Below, one piece after another: positions 7,019-14,033 of a stretch of 15,995 bases of DNA. This DNA is from Deltaproteobacteria bacterium UBA2385 (lineage in GTDB: Bacteria; Myxococcota_A; UBA796; UBA2385), in contig DDSR01000334.1 of NCBI GenBank assembly GCA_002343455.1, positions 124-16,118 of the forward strand, written 5' to 3'. The notes under the pieces are model-generated. The model searched no databases. It was not told the origin of the DNA and saw only the letters and a list, made by a program, of their open reading frames with translations. Numbering within the stretch: the stretch's first letter is position 1; each line of letters starts with the position of its first letter. Position numbers and translations under genes: made by a program.

Positions 7019-7180
7019 ATTGGAAAGCTGTCAATTCTCAGGCATGGACGGCCTCTCCCCCCGCAAGGTATGAATGCGTGTTGTCCGGCGAGACTCTCTC
7101 CGGACTGCGGCACCGACTCCCCTACCCTCCGGCCATTGCGCAGGTGCGTATTGGCTTCCGTCATGCAGCAGGAGCACGAA

Positions 7181-7456
7181 ATGAACAAGGCACAGCTCTC
7201 CGCAACGCTCGCACAGAAAGCCCAGATCCCCAAGGTCCAGGCCGCCAGGTATGTCGACTACGTCTTCCAGACGATCCACGACGCGCTCGTCAGCGGGGAC
7301 AAGGTCACCATCAGCGACTTCGGGACCTTCAAGGTCCAGGAGCGCAGCGGCTTCGACGGGCAGAACCCGCAGACCGGCGAGTCCATGACCGTCAGCGCGG
7401 TCCGGATCCCCGGCTTCCGCGCCGGAAAGGGCCTCAAGGCGGGCCTGAACCCTTGA
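7181..7456 (+). CDS. HU-family DNA-binding protein
   Basis: A 91-aa histone-like protein of the HU/IHF family, a dimeric nucleoid protein that bends DNA. The N-terminal helices (MNKAQLSATLAQKAQIPKVQAA) are followed by VTISDFGTFKVQER (42-55). The beta-arm has QNPQTGESM (61-69) with the intercalating Pro63, and the C-terminus is PGFRAGKGLKAGLN. It is one residue longer than E. coli HU. The ATG at 7181 has AGGAG seven bases upstream and matches the family N-terminus. An in-frame ATG at 7070 would add 37 Cys- and Pro-containing residues foreign to HU, so it is not preferred. The arm segment RSGFDGQNP departs from the usual R.GRNP. The gene appears monocistronic, with the Fur-type site about 180 bases upstream. 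Confidence 0.93.
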   Translation: MNKAQLSATLAQKAQIPKVQAARYVDYVFQTIHDALVSGDKVTISDFGTFKVQERSGFDGQNPQTGESMTVSAVRIPGFRAGKGLKAGLNP

Positions 7457-7510
7457 ACCGGGAAGCGGGCTCGCCGAATCTCGGTTGACTCGCTCTCTCG
7501 CGATACTAAA

Positions 7511-7639
7511 AGGGGAGGGACCTCTTCGGGGGTCCACCATTCGACGGCACACGCGTGGCCGTCTCCCACTCGGGGACCGGGTGGGGGAGAAGGGTGCAAC
7601 ACCCACGCGGCTGCCGCCGGGCAGTCGCCCGGAGACAGC
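7511..7639 (+). promoter_or_regulatory. Structured 5' leader of ribA
   Basis: Six consecutive or overlapping hairpins fill the leader. A: 7518-7535, 7-bp stem with a cUUCGg tetraloop. B: 7543-7563, GACGGC/GCCGTC. C: 7562-7590, TCTCCC/GGGAGA plus an inner stem. D: 7592-7604, GGGTG-CAA-CACCC. E: 7611-7624, CTGCC/GGCAG. F: 7617-7632, CCGGGC/GCCCGG. E and F share bases and exclude each other, and F takes in the first two G of the Shine-Dalgarno GGAG (7631-7634). This looks like a cis-regulatory RNA. The conserved FMN-riboswitch blocks are not present. TTGACT at 7485 may be part of the promoter, but no well-spaced -10 was seen. Confidence 0.5.
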
Positions 7640-8266
7640 ATGAGCGCAGCCCTGGAAGACCGGGAGGCCGAAGTCCACGCCCTGATCAGCGTTGGCGCCA
7701 AGGCTCGCCTACCTACAACCTTCGGCGAGTTCGACGTCTACGCCTTCCAAAGCCTGGCGGATGGAAAGGAGCACGCCGTCCTGGCCCGTGGTGATCTCCG
7801 CGGGGCCACCGACCTGCCCGTCCGCATCCACAGCGAGTGCTTCACCGGCGACGTGATGGGCAGCCTGCGCTGCGACTGCCGCGATCAGCTCGAGGCCGCC
7901 CTGCGCATGGTTGCCGGACTCGACCGGGGCGCGGTGGTCTACCTGCGCCAGGAGGGGCGGGGGATCGGCCTCGTCAACAAGATCCGGGCCTATGCGCTGC
8001 AGGAGCAGGGGCTGGACACGGTGCAGGCCAACCACGCGCTGGGATTCCCCGACGACCTGCGCAGCTACGATGTCGCCGCCGAGATGCTGCAGCAGCTCGG
8101 GGTTCGCAGCGTGCGCCTGATCACCAACAACCCGACCAAGGTGGCTGGACTCGCCGAACATGGGGTGCCGGTCACCGGCCGTATCCCCCTGGTGATGCGC
8201 TCCAACGGCCACAACGCCTTCTACCTGCAGACCAAGAAGCAGAAGTCGGGGCACCTGCTCGACTGA
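7640..8266 (+). CDS. ribA: GTP cyclohydrolase II
   Basis: Catalyses the first step of riboflavin synthesis, opening GTP to 2,5-diamino-6-ribosylamino-4(3H)-pyrimidinone 5'-phosphate with release of formate and pyrophosphate. The 208-aa protein is a stand-alone RibA, close to the E. coli length, without a fused RibB domain. The zinc cysteines are Cys67, Cys78 and Cys80 (SECFTGDVMGSLRCDC). QEGRGIGL (104-111), the DLRSYDVA segment and LITNNPTKVAGL (160-171) are all intact. The ATG at 7640 follows GGAG by five bases. No other riboflavin gene is adjacent. The gene is preceded by a long structured leader and followed closely by an independent promoter for the lipoprotein gene. Confidence 0.96.
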   Translation: MSAALEDREAEVHALISVGAKARLPTTFGEFDVYAFQSLADGKEHAVLARGDLRGATDLPVRIHSECFTGDVMGSLRCDCRDQLEAALRMVAGLDRGAVVYLRQEGRGIGLVNKIRAYALQEQGLDTVQANHALGFPDDLRSYDVAAEMLQQLGVRSVRLITNNPTKVAGLAEHGVPVTGRIPLVMRSNGHNAFYLQTKKQKSGHLLD

Positions 8267-8275
8267 AAGGAAGCG

Positions 8276-8305
8276 TTGACATCCGGGGCGACCCGCGGGT
8301 ACAAG
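8276..8305 (+). promoter_or_regulatory. Sigma-70-type promoter of the lipoprotein gene
   Basis: A perfect -35 TTGACA (8276-8281) is followed after 18 bases by TACAAG (8300-8305), a 4/6 match to the -10. It lies just after the ribA stop and about 43 bases before the lipoprotein ATG. GGAG at 8338-8341 gives a well-placed ribosome-binding site. Confidence 0.6.
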
Positions 8306-8347
8306 ACTATGCAAGCGCGCCCTTGCGCCTCCTCCGCGGAGCCTCGG

Positions 8348-10492
8348 ATGTCCCGATCCCATTGGCTGATCCTGTCCACCCTCTCCCTCGCCGCCTGCGG
8401 TGGCGACTACAACACCGAGGTGGACACCTTCCTCCCGAAGCTCGGCGCCTCGACCGACCGGCTGGAGTTCGGCACCGTCGGCTGGGGTCAGTCCGCGACC
8501 CGGCAGGTCTTCGTCACCAACAAGGGCGACCTGCCGATGGGCATCGACACCATCGAGCTGAACGACGACGGGATGAGCGACAACTGGGCCATCTCCTACG
8601 ACTTCGCCCAGGTGGTCTGCCCCGACGCGGCCGAGACCACCACGGAAGAGACCGAGACCCCGACCGAGGGGGGCACGGTCGAGGTCGGCATCAGCGCCGT
8701 GGACACCGGCGGCTGGGGCGGTGACGGCGGCGGCGGCGGTGGCGGCTCGGCCGACGCGGTCATCGGCGCCGGCTGCTACCTGCCGCTGGACGTGACCCTC
8801 TCGCCCGAGCAGGTGGGGGGCATCGTCGGCTCGATCCGCATCACCACCGTCGGCGACACCCCGGCCGAGGACGAAGAGGCGCTCTTCTACGCCGACCCCA
8901 ACAACGCCTTCTACAACATCTTCCTCGAGGGTGAGGGCGAGCGGGACATCCCCAACATCTACGTCTCACCGCGCGTGCTCGACTTCGGGACCGTCTGGGT
9001 GGGCTCAAGCCTCTCGCTGGTCGTCGACGTCTCCAACAAGGGCGGTGGAGACCTCGAGCTGGGCGCTCCGACCCTGACGGGCTGCGACCCCGGCTTCGAC
9101 ATGGCCTGGACCTACGAGGCCGGCACGCTGCTGCCCAGCGAGGCCCTGACCGGCGTCGAGGTCTCCTTCACGCCCACGACCTCGAGCAAGGCCGAGTGCA
9201 CGCTCACCCTGACCTCCAGCGACCCCGACGAGCCGACCATCAACGTGCCGATGCAGGCCAACGTCGGCTCGGATGTGGATGAGTGCTCGCCGGTCGTGCG
9301 GATCGTCGAGCCGACCGTCGGCTTCATGCACCTCGACGGCCAGGACCTCTCGGTGACCTTCCGGGTGGAGGACTGCAACCAGCCCTCCGACACCCTCCAG
9401 CTCAGCATCCGCAGCGGCGTCCTCAACCCCGAGAACCCCGTCCTGGTGGACACCTTCTACGCACCCGACGAGAGCGGCTACGTCGCGACCAAGGTCCCGC
9501 GGGACAAGCTGCTGCGGGGCACCGACTCGATCGTCGTCCGCGCCGTTGACAGCGCCGGCAACATCAGCACCGACGCCACCTCGATCCTCTACCGGGCCAC
9601 CTTCCCCGACAGCGACGACGACGGCGATGGCTTCGGCCAGGACGGCGAGACCGCGGTCGACTGCGACGACACCGACATCAACAGCTTCCCTGGCGCGCGC
9701 GAGATCTACGACGGCAAGGACAACAGCTGCGACGGCGTCATCGACGAGGGCACCGACGGCTACGACGACGACGGCGACGGCTCCTCCGAGGCCGAAGGCG
9801 ACTGCGACGACAACAACGCCGATGTCTACCCCGGCGCGGAAGAGGTCCCCGACTACCTGGACAACAACTGCGACGGCGTGGTGGACGAGAACACCACCCT
9901 CAACGACGACGACGGGGACGGCTTCTCCGAGGCCGAGGGCGACTGCGACGACTTCAACGACGAGGTGCGCCCCGGCGCGGTCGAGTACTGCGACGGCATC
10001 GACAACGACTGCAACGGTCTGCTGGACGAGCGCGACGGCTGCGTCGGCCTCAGCAGCAAGCCCATCCTGGTCGGCTGCGTGCAGGCCGAGTTCACCGAGA
10101 TCGGCGTGGGTGAGAGCACCCGCCTGCTCGCGGTCGGCTTCGACGCCGACGGCGACGCGCTGACCTACACCTGGACCCAGGACAGCAGCCTCACCTCGCG
10201 CAACTACAACTCCCTGGACTCGATCACCGGCACCTCGCCCGTGTTCACGGCGCCGTCCACGCTCTCCTCGCAGGGCCTGACCAAGGAGACCTACACCATC
10301 GCGGTCCAGGTGATCGACCCCGAGCGGCAGGACGACTACTGCTCCATCGACCTGACGGTCTACGCCGAGCCGGTCGAGGACAGCATCATCACCCTGGTCC
10401 CCGGCACCGGTCGCTGCGGGAAGGCCTCGGGCCTGCTGCTCCTGCTGCCCGGCCTGATGAGCCTCGCCGCCCTGCGCCGCCGCCGCTCCTGA
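8348..10492 (+). CDS. Surface lipoprotein with ASH Ig domains, MopE-like repeats and C-terminal sorting signal
   Basis: A 714-aa exported protein of unknown function. Residues 1-17 are a lipoprotein signal ending in the lipobox LAAC, so Cys17 would be lipidated. Two ASH-like ('choice-of-anchor D') Ig domains begin near LEFGTVGWGQ (39-48) and LDFGTVWVGS (211-220). The first is interrupted by an acidic Thr/Glu stretch and a glycine-rich linker (121-133). A third Ig-like region covers about 314-416. Three acidic Cys repeats follow (422-561), then another Ig/PKD-like domain (about 575-675). The C-terminus GRCGKAS (688-694), a hydrophobic LLLLLPGLMSLAAL and RRRRS form a tripartite MYXO-CTERM-like signal. 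The start at 8348 is set by the signal peptide and by GGAG six bases upstream. It is preceded by its own promoter and ends 4 bp from the convergent rsmE stop. Confidence 0.85.
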   Translation: MSRSHWLILSTLSLAACGGDYNTEVDTFLPKLGASTDRLEFGTVGWGQSATRQVFVTNKGDLPMGIDTIELNDDGMSDNWAISYDFAQVVCPDAAETTTEETETPTEGGTVEVGISAVDTGGWGGDGGGGGGGSADAVIGAGCYLPLDVTLSPEQVGGIVGSIRITTVGDTPAEDEEALFYADPNNAFYNIFLEGEGERDIPNIYVSPRVLDFGTVWVGSSLSLVVDVSNKGGGDLELGAPTLTGCDPGFDMAWTYEAGTLLPSEALTGVEVSFTPTTSSKAECTLTLTSSDPDEPTINVPMQANVGSDVDECSPVVRIVEPTVGFMHLDGQDLSVTFRVEDCNQPSDTLQLSIRSGVLNPENPVLVDTFYAPDESGYVATKVPRDKLLRGTDSIVVRAVDSAGNISTDATSILYRATFPDSDDDGDGFGQDGETAVDCDDTDINSFPGAREIYDGKDNSCDGVIDEGTDGYDDDGDGSSEAEGDCDDNNADVYPGAEEVPDYLDNNCDGVVDENTTLNDDDGDGFSEAEGDCDDFNDEVRPGAVEYCDGIDNDCNGLLDERDGCVGLSSKPILVGCVQAEFTEIGVGESTRLLAVGFDADGDALTYTWTQDSSLTSRNYNSLDSITGTSPVFTAPSTLSSQGLTKETYTIAVQVIDPERQDDYCSIDLTVYAEPVEDSIITLVPGTGRCGKASGLLLLLPGLMSLAALRRRRS
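9611..10030 (+). repeat. Three tandem MopE-type Cys/Asp repeats within the lipoprotein
   Basis: Residues 422-468, 472-514 and 519-561 share the pattern DDDGDGxxxxxxxDCDDxNxxxxPGAxExxDxxDNxCDGxxDE. Each unit has paired cysteines and many acidic side chains, as in the putative metal-binding motif of Methylococcus MopE and many myxobacterial surface proteins. The first unit is the most divergent at its start. Calcium or other metal binding is inference from composition. Confidence 0.85.
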
Positions 10493-10496
10493 GGGC

Positions 10497-11168
10497 TCAG
10501 CCCAGGCGGCCCAGCGCCGCGGCGACCGCGGTGTCGACCCGCAGCACGTTGCGGGCGATGCCCTCGGCCAGGAACCCGTGGCTCAGCGCCGCCTGGACCT
10601 CGCTCGGGTCCAGCCCGCCCTCGGGTCCCACCAGGAGGACGCAGGGAGGCGCAGGGGGAGGCCGCAGCGGGCCCCCCGGCACCAGCACGCGACGCTCGCC
10701 CTGAGAGGGCAGGTCCCGCAGCGCCTCGCTCAGCGAGCAGGCCGCCCGGACCTGGGGCAGGTCAGCGCGTCCGCACTGGGCCGCCGCCGACTCCACGATC
10801 CGCTCCCAGCGGGCCACCCGCTCGCCGCGGACGACGCTGCGGGCCGCCTCGAAGGGCTGGATGCGCCAGACCCCGAGCTCGGTGGCCATCCGCAGCAGCG
10901 TGTCGAAGGCCGCGTGCTTGCTGAGCCCGACCAGCAGGACGATCTCCCGCGGCGCCTCCTGCCGGTCGGGCCCCCGCTGCACCAGCAGGGCTCGCCCGTC
11001 CTGCGCGCCGAGCAGCTCAGCCGTGGCCGCCCCGCCGGCCCCGTCGAAGAGCTCCACCCGCTCGCCGGGGGCGATCCCGCTCACCCGGAGCAGGTGGTGC
11101 GAGGCGGCCTCGTCGAGCAGCAGCTCGCGGTCCTCGCCCGGGAGGAGCGACGCGCGAAAGCGCCTCAT
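10497..11168 (-). CDS. rsmE: 16S rRNA (uracil-1498-N3)-methyltransferase
   Basis: Methylates N3 of U1498 in 16S rRNA using S-adenosylmethionine. The 223-aa protein has the N-terminal PUA-like domain (MRRFRASLLP, then EAASHHLLRVSGIAPGERVELFDG) and a C-terminal SPOUT knot. The knot carries VLLVGPEGGLDPSEV (177-191) and VLRVDTAVAAALGRL (208-222), the latter replacing the more common LRTETA. IVLLVGLSKHAAFDTLLRMATELGV corresponds to the family's K..r.e.iv.KatELGV region. The ATG at 11168 overlaps the prmA stop (ATGA), which fixes the start over a longer in-frame one at 11207. It is last in the minus-strand operon; no intrinsic terminator is visible between it and the convergent lipoprotein gene. 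Confidence 0.92.
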   Translation of the reverse strand: MRRFRASLLPGEDRELLLDEAASHHLLRVSGIAPGERVELFDGAGGAATAELLGAQDGRALLVQRGPDRQEAPREIVLLVGLSKHAAFDTLLRMATELGVWRIQPFEAARSVVRGERVARWERIVESAAAQCGRADLPQVRAACSLSEALRDLPSQGERRVLVPGGPLRPPPAPPCVLLVGPEGGLDPSEVQAALSHGFLAEGIARNVLRVDTAVAAALGRLG

Positions 11169-12046
11169 GCCCCGGACTCCGGTCGGCCCCACACGAAGGA
11201 GACCCACTCGCCGTCCTGCACCCGCTCCACGACCACCAGCCCCTGCGCGCCCATGGCCTGCTCGACCAGGGCGGCACGATCGGCCAGGATGCCCGCCAGG
11301 ACGAGGTGGCGGGCGCAGAGCCGGGCCAGGTCGGGGGCCATCTGCACCAGCACCTCGGCGAAGATGTTGGCCACCACGAGCTCGAAGCGGCCCCTGACCT
11401 GGGCGAGGGGGGTCGTGTCCAGGGCGACCTGCTGGCCGTTGCGCTCGGCGTTGCCCCGGGCGTCGACGATGGCCACCGGGTCGATGTCGATGCCCCGGGC
11501 GCTCATGCCCTGACGGGCGGCCAGCACCGCCACCACGCCGCTGCCGGTGCCCACGTCCAGGCAGGACTCGCCGGGCCGGGCGAGACGCAGCACGGCGACG
11601 AGGCAGGCCCGTGTGGTCGTGTGCTCGCCCGTCCCGAAAGCCATCCCGGGGTCGATCACGAGATCACCCGGCTGCGCCAGCCAGGGCGGGGCGACCGCCA
11701 GGTCGGGCCCCAGCTCGACCCGGGTGAAGGCCGAGCGCCAGCCCTGGGCCCAGTCCTCGTCTTCGACCCGCACCCAGTGCGCCTCGCTTCCTCCGGAGGC
11801 GGCGATCCGGGTCGACAGCTCGGACCAGGCCTCCTCGAAGCCCTCCTCGGGCCACCAGCCGCGCAGCAGCAGCTCGCTCGGCTCGGGCGAGGGAGGGCCC
11901 GTGTCCCAGGGCTGGCGGTAGGTCGGCGTGGCCCCCGGCAGGAGATCCTCCTGCAGACCCAGCGCTCCCGCGTCGAGCATCACCTCGGAGAGCGGCTCGA
12001 CCCGCGCCCGCGACACCCGCGAGCGGACCTCAACCCACGCGCCCAT
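11165..12046 (-). CDS. prmA: Ribosomal protein L11 methyltransferase
   Basis: A 293-aa SAM-dependent methyltransferase that trimethylates ribosomal protein L11. The N-terminal recognition domain contains DEDWAQGWRSAFTRVEL (96-112). The catalytic domain has IDPGMAFGTGEHTTTRACL (131-149), SAM motif I LDVGTGSGVVAVLAA (163-177), an acidic GIDIDP (185-190) and ANIFAEVL (226-233), all characteristic of PrmA. The ATG at 12046 has a strong AAGGAGG five bases upstream. It starts 10 bases after the VKOR-DsbA stop and overlaps rsmE by 4 bp. The prmA-rsmE pairing is common in bacteria, which supports both calls. Confidence 0.94.
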   Translation of the reverse strand: MGAWVEVRSRVSRARVEPLSEVMLDAGALGLQEDLLPGATPTYRQPWDTGPPSPEPSELLLRGWWPEEGFEEAWSELSTRIAASGGSEAHWVRVEDEDWAQGWRSAFTRVELGPDLAVAPPWLAQPGDLVIDPGMAFGTGEHTTTRACLVAVLRLARPGESCLDVGTGSGVVAVLAARQGMSARGIDIDPVAIVDARGNAERNGQQVALDTTPLAQVRGRFELVVANIFAEVLVQMAPDLARLCARHLVLAGILADRAALVEQAMGAQGLVVVERVQDGEWVSFVWGRPESGA

Positions 12047-12056
12047 GGGGCCTCCT

Positions 12057-13343
12057 TCAGTGCCCGTGACCGTCGTGGCTGGCGGGAGGCGGGGCCGCAG
12101 GCAGCGGCTTGCCCTCGGCGTGGGCCCGGATGAGCAGCTCGCCGCCCTCGGGTCCGGCCGTCAGGCTGACCCAGTCGGCGCCGTGGGTGCCCTTCATGAA
12201 GAGCGCGGGGGTGCCCTCGACGCCCGACGCCTGACCGGCCAGGATGTCCTGCCGGATCCGCTCGTGGGTCTCGGGAGCCTCCATGCAGGCCGACAGGGCG
12301 GCGGTGTCCAGCCCGACCTGGCCCGCCATGAAGGCGATACCCGCGGCGTCCAGCTCGCTCTGGTTCTTCATCATCAGGTGGGTCAGGTCCCAGAAGTGCC
12401 CCTGCTGGCGAGCGCACTCCGCGGCGTAGGCCGCCCGGCAGGAGTCGACGTGGAACTCCCGCCCGATGTTGGGGTTGCAGATGTTGGAGAGGGGGTAGTG
12501 CTTGAAGAGCACCTTGACCTGCGGGTTGCGGGCCACCAGCTCGTGCATGAGCGGGGTCACCGAGGCGCAGGCCGGGCACTGGAAGTCGGCGAACTCGACC
12601 ACCGTGTAGGGCGCCGCCGGGTCGCCCAGCACCGGCTCGTCACCGCGCAGGGCGACCGGCGCCAGGGCCTGCTCCATCAGCTGCCCGTAGGCCGAGCCAT
12701 CGCCCGAGGACTGCACGGCCTGCTGGACCTCGGCCGCCTTGCCGCCGCTCTGCGTGTTGTAGACGACCATGCTGCCCACGAAGACCACAAGCCCCGCGGT
12801 GATCATCGCGCCGAGGCTGCGGTCCTGGGGATCCTTGAAGGCCGCCAGCTCGCCCTCGGCGTGGCGCAGCCCCCACGAGCCGACGAGGAGCATCAGGTTG
12901 ACCCCGTACAGGCTGATGCAGAGCAGGCACCAGGCGCCGAGCTGGACGCTGGCCCAGGCCAGGAACAGCGAGTAGCCGACGCTGAGCAGGGCCCCGACGA
13001 AGACCAGGTTGCCGACTCGAGCGTAGCGCTCGGCCTTGCTGAAGGCCAGGACCGCCACCGCCAGGACCGCGGCGTAGAAGCCCGCGCCCAGCAGGGCGAT
13101 CGGGATCCCGGCCAGCTCGGAGTACTGGCTGCGGTTGACCTTGTCGCAGTCGAAGGTGGCGTTGATCGCGCAGACCGACGGCGCCCCCGAGTCGATGTGC
13201 TGCATGCCCAGGTATAGCGACACCAGCAGGCCCATCAGGCCCGCTGCGGCCAACCCGAGCTTGCGGTCGCGCGCCATCAGGCCGCCGCTGATGGCCCAGC
13301 CGCCCAGGACACCGCCTACGATCAGGAGCAGGTTGCCTTCCAT
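12057..13343 (-). CDS. VKOR-DsbA fusion: disulfide-bond forming membrane protein
   Basis: A 428-aa fusion that would make protein disulfides in the envelope. The VKOR part (about 1-200) has several membrane helices, the loop cysteines Cys58 and Cys66 (SVCAINATFDCDKV) with the conserved serine nearby, and the quinone-side CxxC Cys139-Cys142 (WCLLC). The thioredoxin/DsbA part (about 240-415) has CPAC (Cys256, Cys259) in FADFQCPAC and the cis-proline loop EGTPALF (Pro379). In known fusions the thioredoxin domain oxidises substrates and VKOR passes electrons to quinone. The C-terminus is His-rich (HDGHGH). The ATG at 13343 lacks a clear Shine-Dalgarno; it is chosen because it opens directly on the first membrane helix. 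Upstream in-frame sequence is a shadow of smpB and the divergent region. Confidence 0.9.
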   Translation of the reverse strand: MEGNLLLIVGGVLGGWAISGGLMARDRKLGLAAAGLMGLLVSLYLGMQHIDSGAPSVCAINATFDCDKVNRSQYSELAGIPIALLGAGFYAAVLAVAVLAFSKAERYARVGNLVFVGALLSVGYSLFLAWASVQLGAWCLLCISLYGVNLMLLVGSWGLRHAEGELAAFKDPQDRSLGAMITAGLVVFVGSMVVYNTQSGGKAAEVQQAVQSSGDGSAYGQLMEQALAPVALRGDEPVLGDPAAPYTVVEFADFQCPACASVTPLMHELVARNPQVKVLFKHYPLSNICNPNIGREFHVDSCRAAYAAECARQQGHFWDLTHLMMKNQSELDAAGIAFMAGQVGLDTAALSACMEAPETHERIRQDILAGQASGVEGTPALFMKGTHGADWVSLTAGPEGGELLIRAHAEGKPLPAAPPPASHDGHGH

Positions 13344-13371
13344 CGGCGGGAGATACCCCACCGCAATGCCC

Positions 13372-13407
13372 GGGGCAAAGCCCCCCAGCTCAAAGAGGCA
13401 AAGCCTC
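13372..13407 (-). terminator. Paired GGC-TTT-GCC hairpins between smpB and VKOR-DsbA
   Basis: On the minus strand GAGGC-TTT-GCCTC (13407-13395) is followed by TTTG. A second hairpin GGGGC-TTT-GCCCC (13384-13372) comes ten bases later. The first is a weak intrinsic-terminator shape, possibly a partial attenuator. The similarity of the two suggests a duplication. Both lie between the smpB stop and the next start. Confidence 0.35.
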
Positions 13408-13414
13408 CCCCCGC

Positions 13415-13903
13415 TCAGTCGCGTCCCATGGCGCGCCGGGCCTCGCGCTCGCCCTCCCGATCCTTGATGGCCGCGCGCTTGTCGTGCAGCTTGCGACCGC
13501 GGGCCAGCCCGATCTCCAGCTTGACCCACGGCCCGTGGAACAGCAGCACCAGCGGGACGATGGTCAGGCCCTTCTCCTGCACCCGCTTGTGCAAGCGGTT
13601 CAGCTCGTCGTGGCTGAGCAGCAGCTTGCGCGGGCGGGTCGGCTCGTGGTTGTTGTGCGGGCCGGCCTGCGGGTAGGGCGGGATGTGCGCGTCGACCAGC
13701 CAGGCCTCGCCCTCGTCCAGCCGCACCCAGGCCTCGGCGATGTTGCCCTTGCCGTCGCGCAGCGTCTTGGTCTCGCTGCCGCGTAGCACGAGGCCCGCCT
13801 CCATCTTCTCGATGATCTCGTACTCGTGCCGAGCCTTGCGGTTCTCGGCGATGACACGGCGGACGCGCTCGCGAGGCGTCGATGAAGGCGGCGGACGGGC
13901 CAT
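13415..13903 (-). CDS. smpB: SsrA (tmRNA)-binding protein
   Basis: SmpB binds tmRNA and delivers it to stalled ribosomes in trans-translation. The 162-aa protein fits the usual 150-160 length. Conserved segments are ENRKARHEYEIIEKMEAGLVLRGSE as a block (20-44), TKTLRDGKGNIAEA (45-58), PYPQAGPHNNHEPTRPRKLLL as a block (76-96), and the decoding-centre tail GRKLHDKRAAIKDRE (136-150). The ATG at 13903 follows GGGAGG by nine bases. The first ten residues are a Pro/Ser-rich extension. It is the first gene of the smpB/VKOR-DsbA/prmA/rsmE run and is divergent from mraZ. No tmRNA gene is in this window. Confidence 0.96.
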   Translation of the reverse strand: MARPPPSSTPRERVRRVIAENRKARHEYEIIEKMEAGLVLRGSETKTLRDGKGNIAEAWVRLDEGEAWLVDAHIPPYPQAGPHNNHEPTRPRKLLLSHDELNRLHKRVQEKGLTIVPLVLLFHGPWVKLEIGLARGRKLHDKRAAIKDREGEREARRAMGRD

Positions 13904-13905
13904 CG

Positions 13906-13929
13906 GGACCGGCCTCCCACGACCGGTCC
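13906..13929 (-). promoter_or_regulatory. Hairpin presenting the smpB ribosome-binding site
   Basis: GGACCGG (13906-13912) and CCGGTCC (13923-13929) form a perfect 7-bp stem. Its 10-base loop, read on the minus strand, contains GGGAGG, the smpB Shine-Dalgarno. The stem begins three bases before the start codon, so folding could modulate initiation. Function is inferred from position only. Confidence 0.45.
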
Positions 13930-13969
13930 GGGGGACTAACGCCCCCTCGCCGAGGCTGTCCCGGGGGCC

Positions 13970-14012
13970 CTCTCCGCGAAGCGGAAAATGCACCTCTCCG
14001 CGAAGCGGAAAA
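13970..14012. repeat. Two tandem GCGAAGC mini-hairpin repeats
   Basis: The 19-base unit CTCTCCGCGAAGCGGAAAA occurs at 13970-13988 and 13994-14012 (period 24). Each contains TCCGC-GAA-GCGGA, a 5-bp stem with a GAA triloop. GCGAAGC is known as an exceptionally stable DNA mini-hairpin. The adjoining A-tracts face the plus strand, so neither direction gives a normal terminator. The pair sits between the smpB and mraZ starts. Confidence 0.8.
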
Positions 14013-14033
14013 AGGTGAGCCAAAGGGGGGAGA

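Noticed and set aside
7070..7180. In-frame 37-residue N-terminal extension of HU
   Set aside because: HU proteins start at the MNKAQL-type helix, and the ATG at 7181 has a good Shine-Dalgarno. The extension contains Cys and Pro residues foreign to the family.
7511..7639. FMN riboswitch before ribA
   Set aside because: The leader is riboflavin-linked and has a CGGGGACCGGGTG stretch slightly like the FMN core, but the conserved blocks and the multi-arm junction are missing and the leader is too short after that point.
13970..14012. CRISPR-like or terminator array
   Set aside because: There are only two units with a 5-base spacer, and the hairpins are followed by A on the plus strand and preceded by T on the minus strand.
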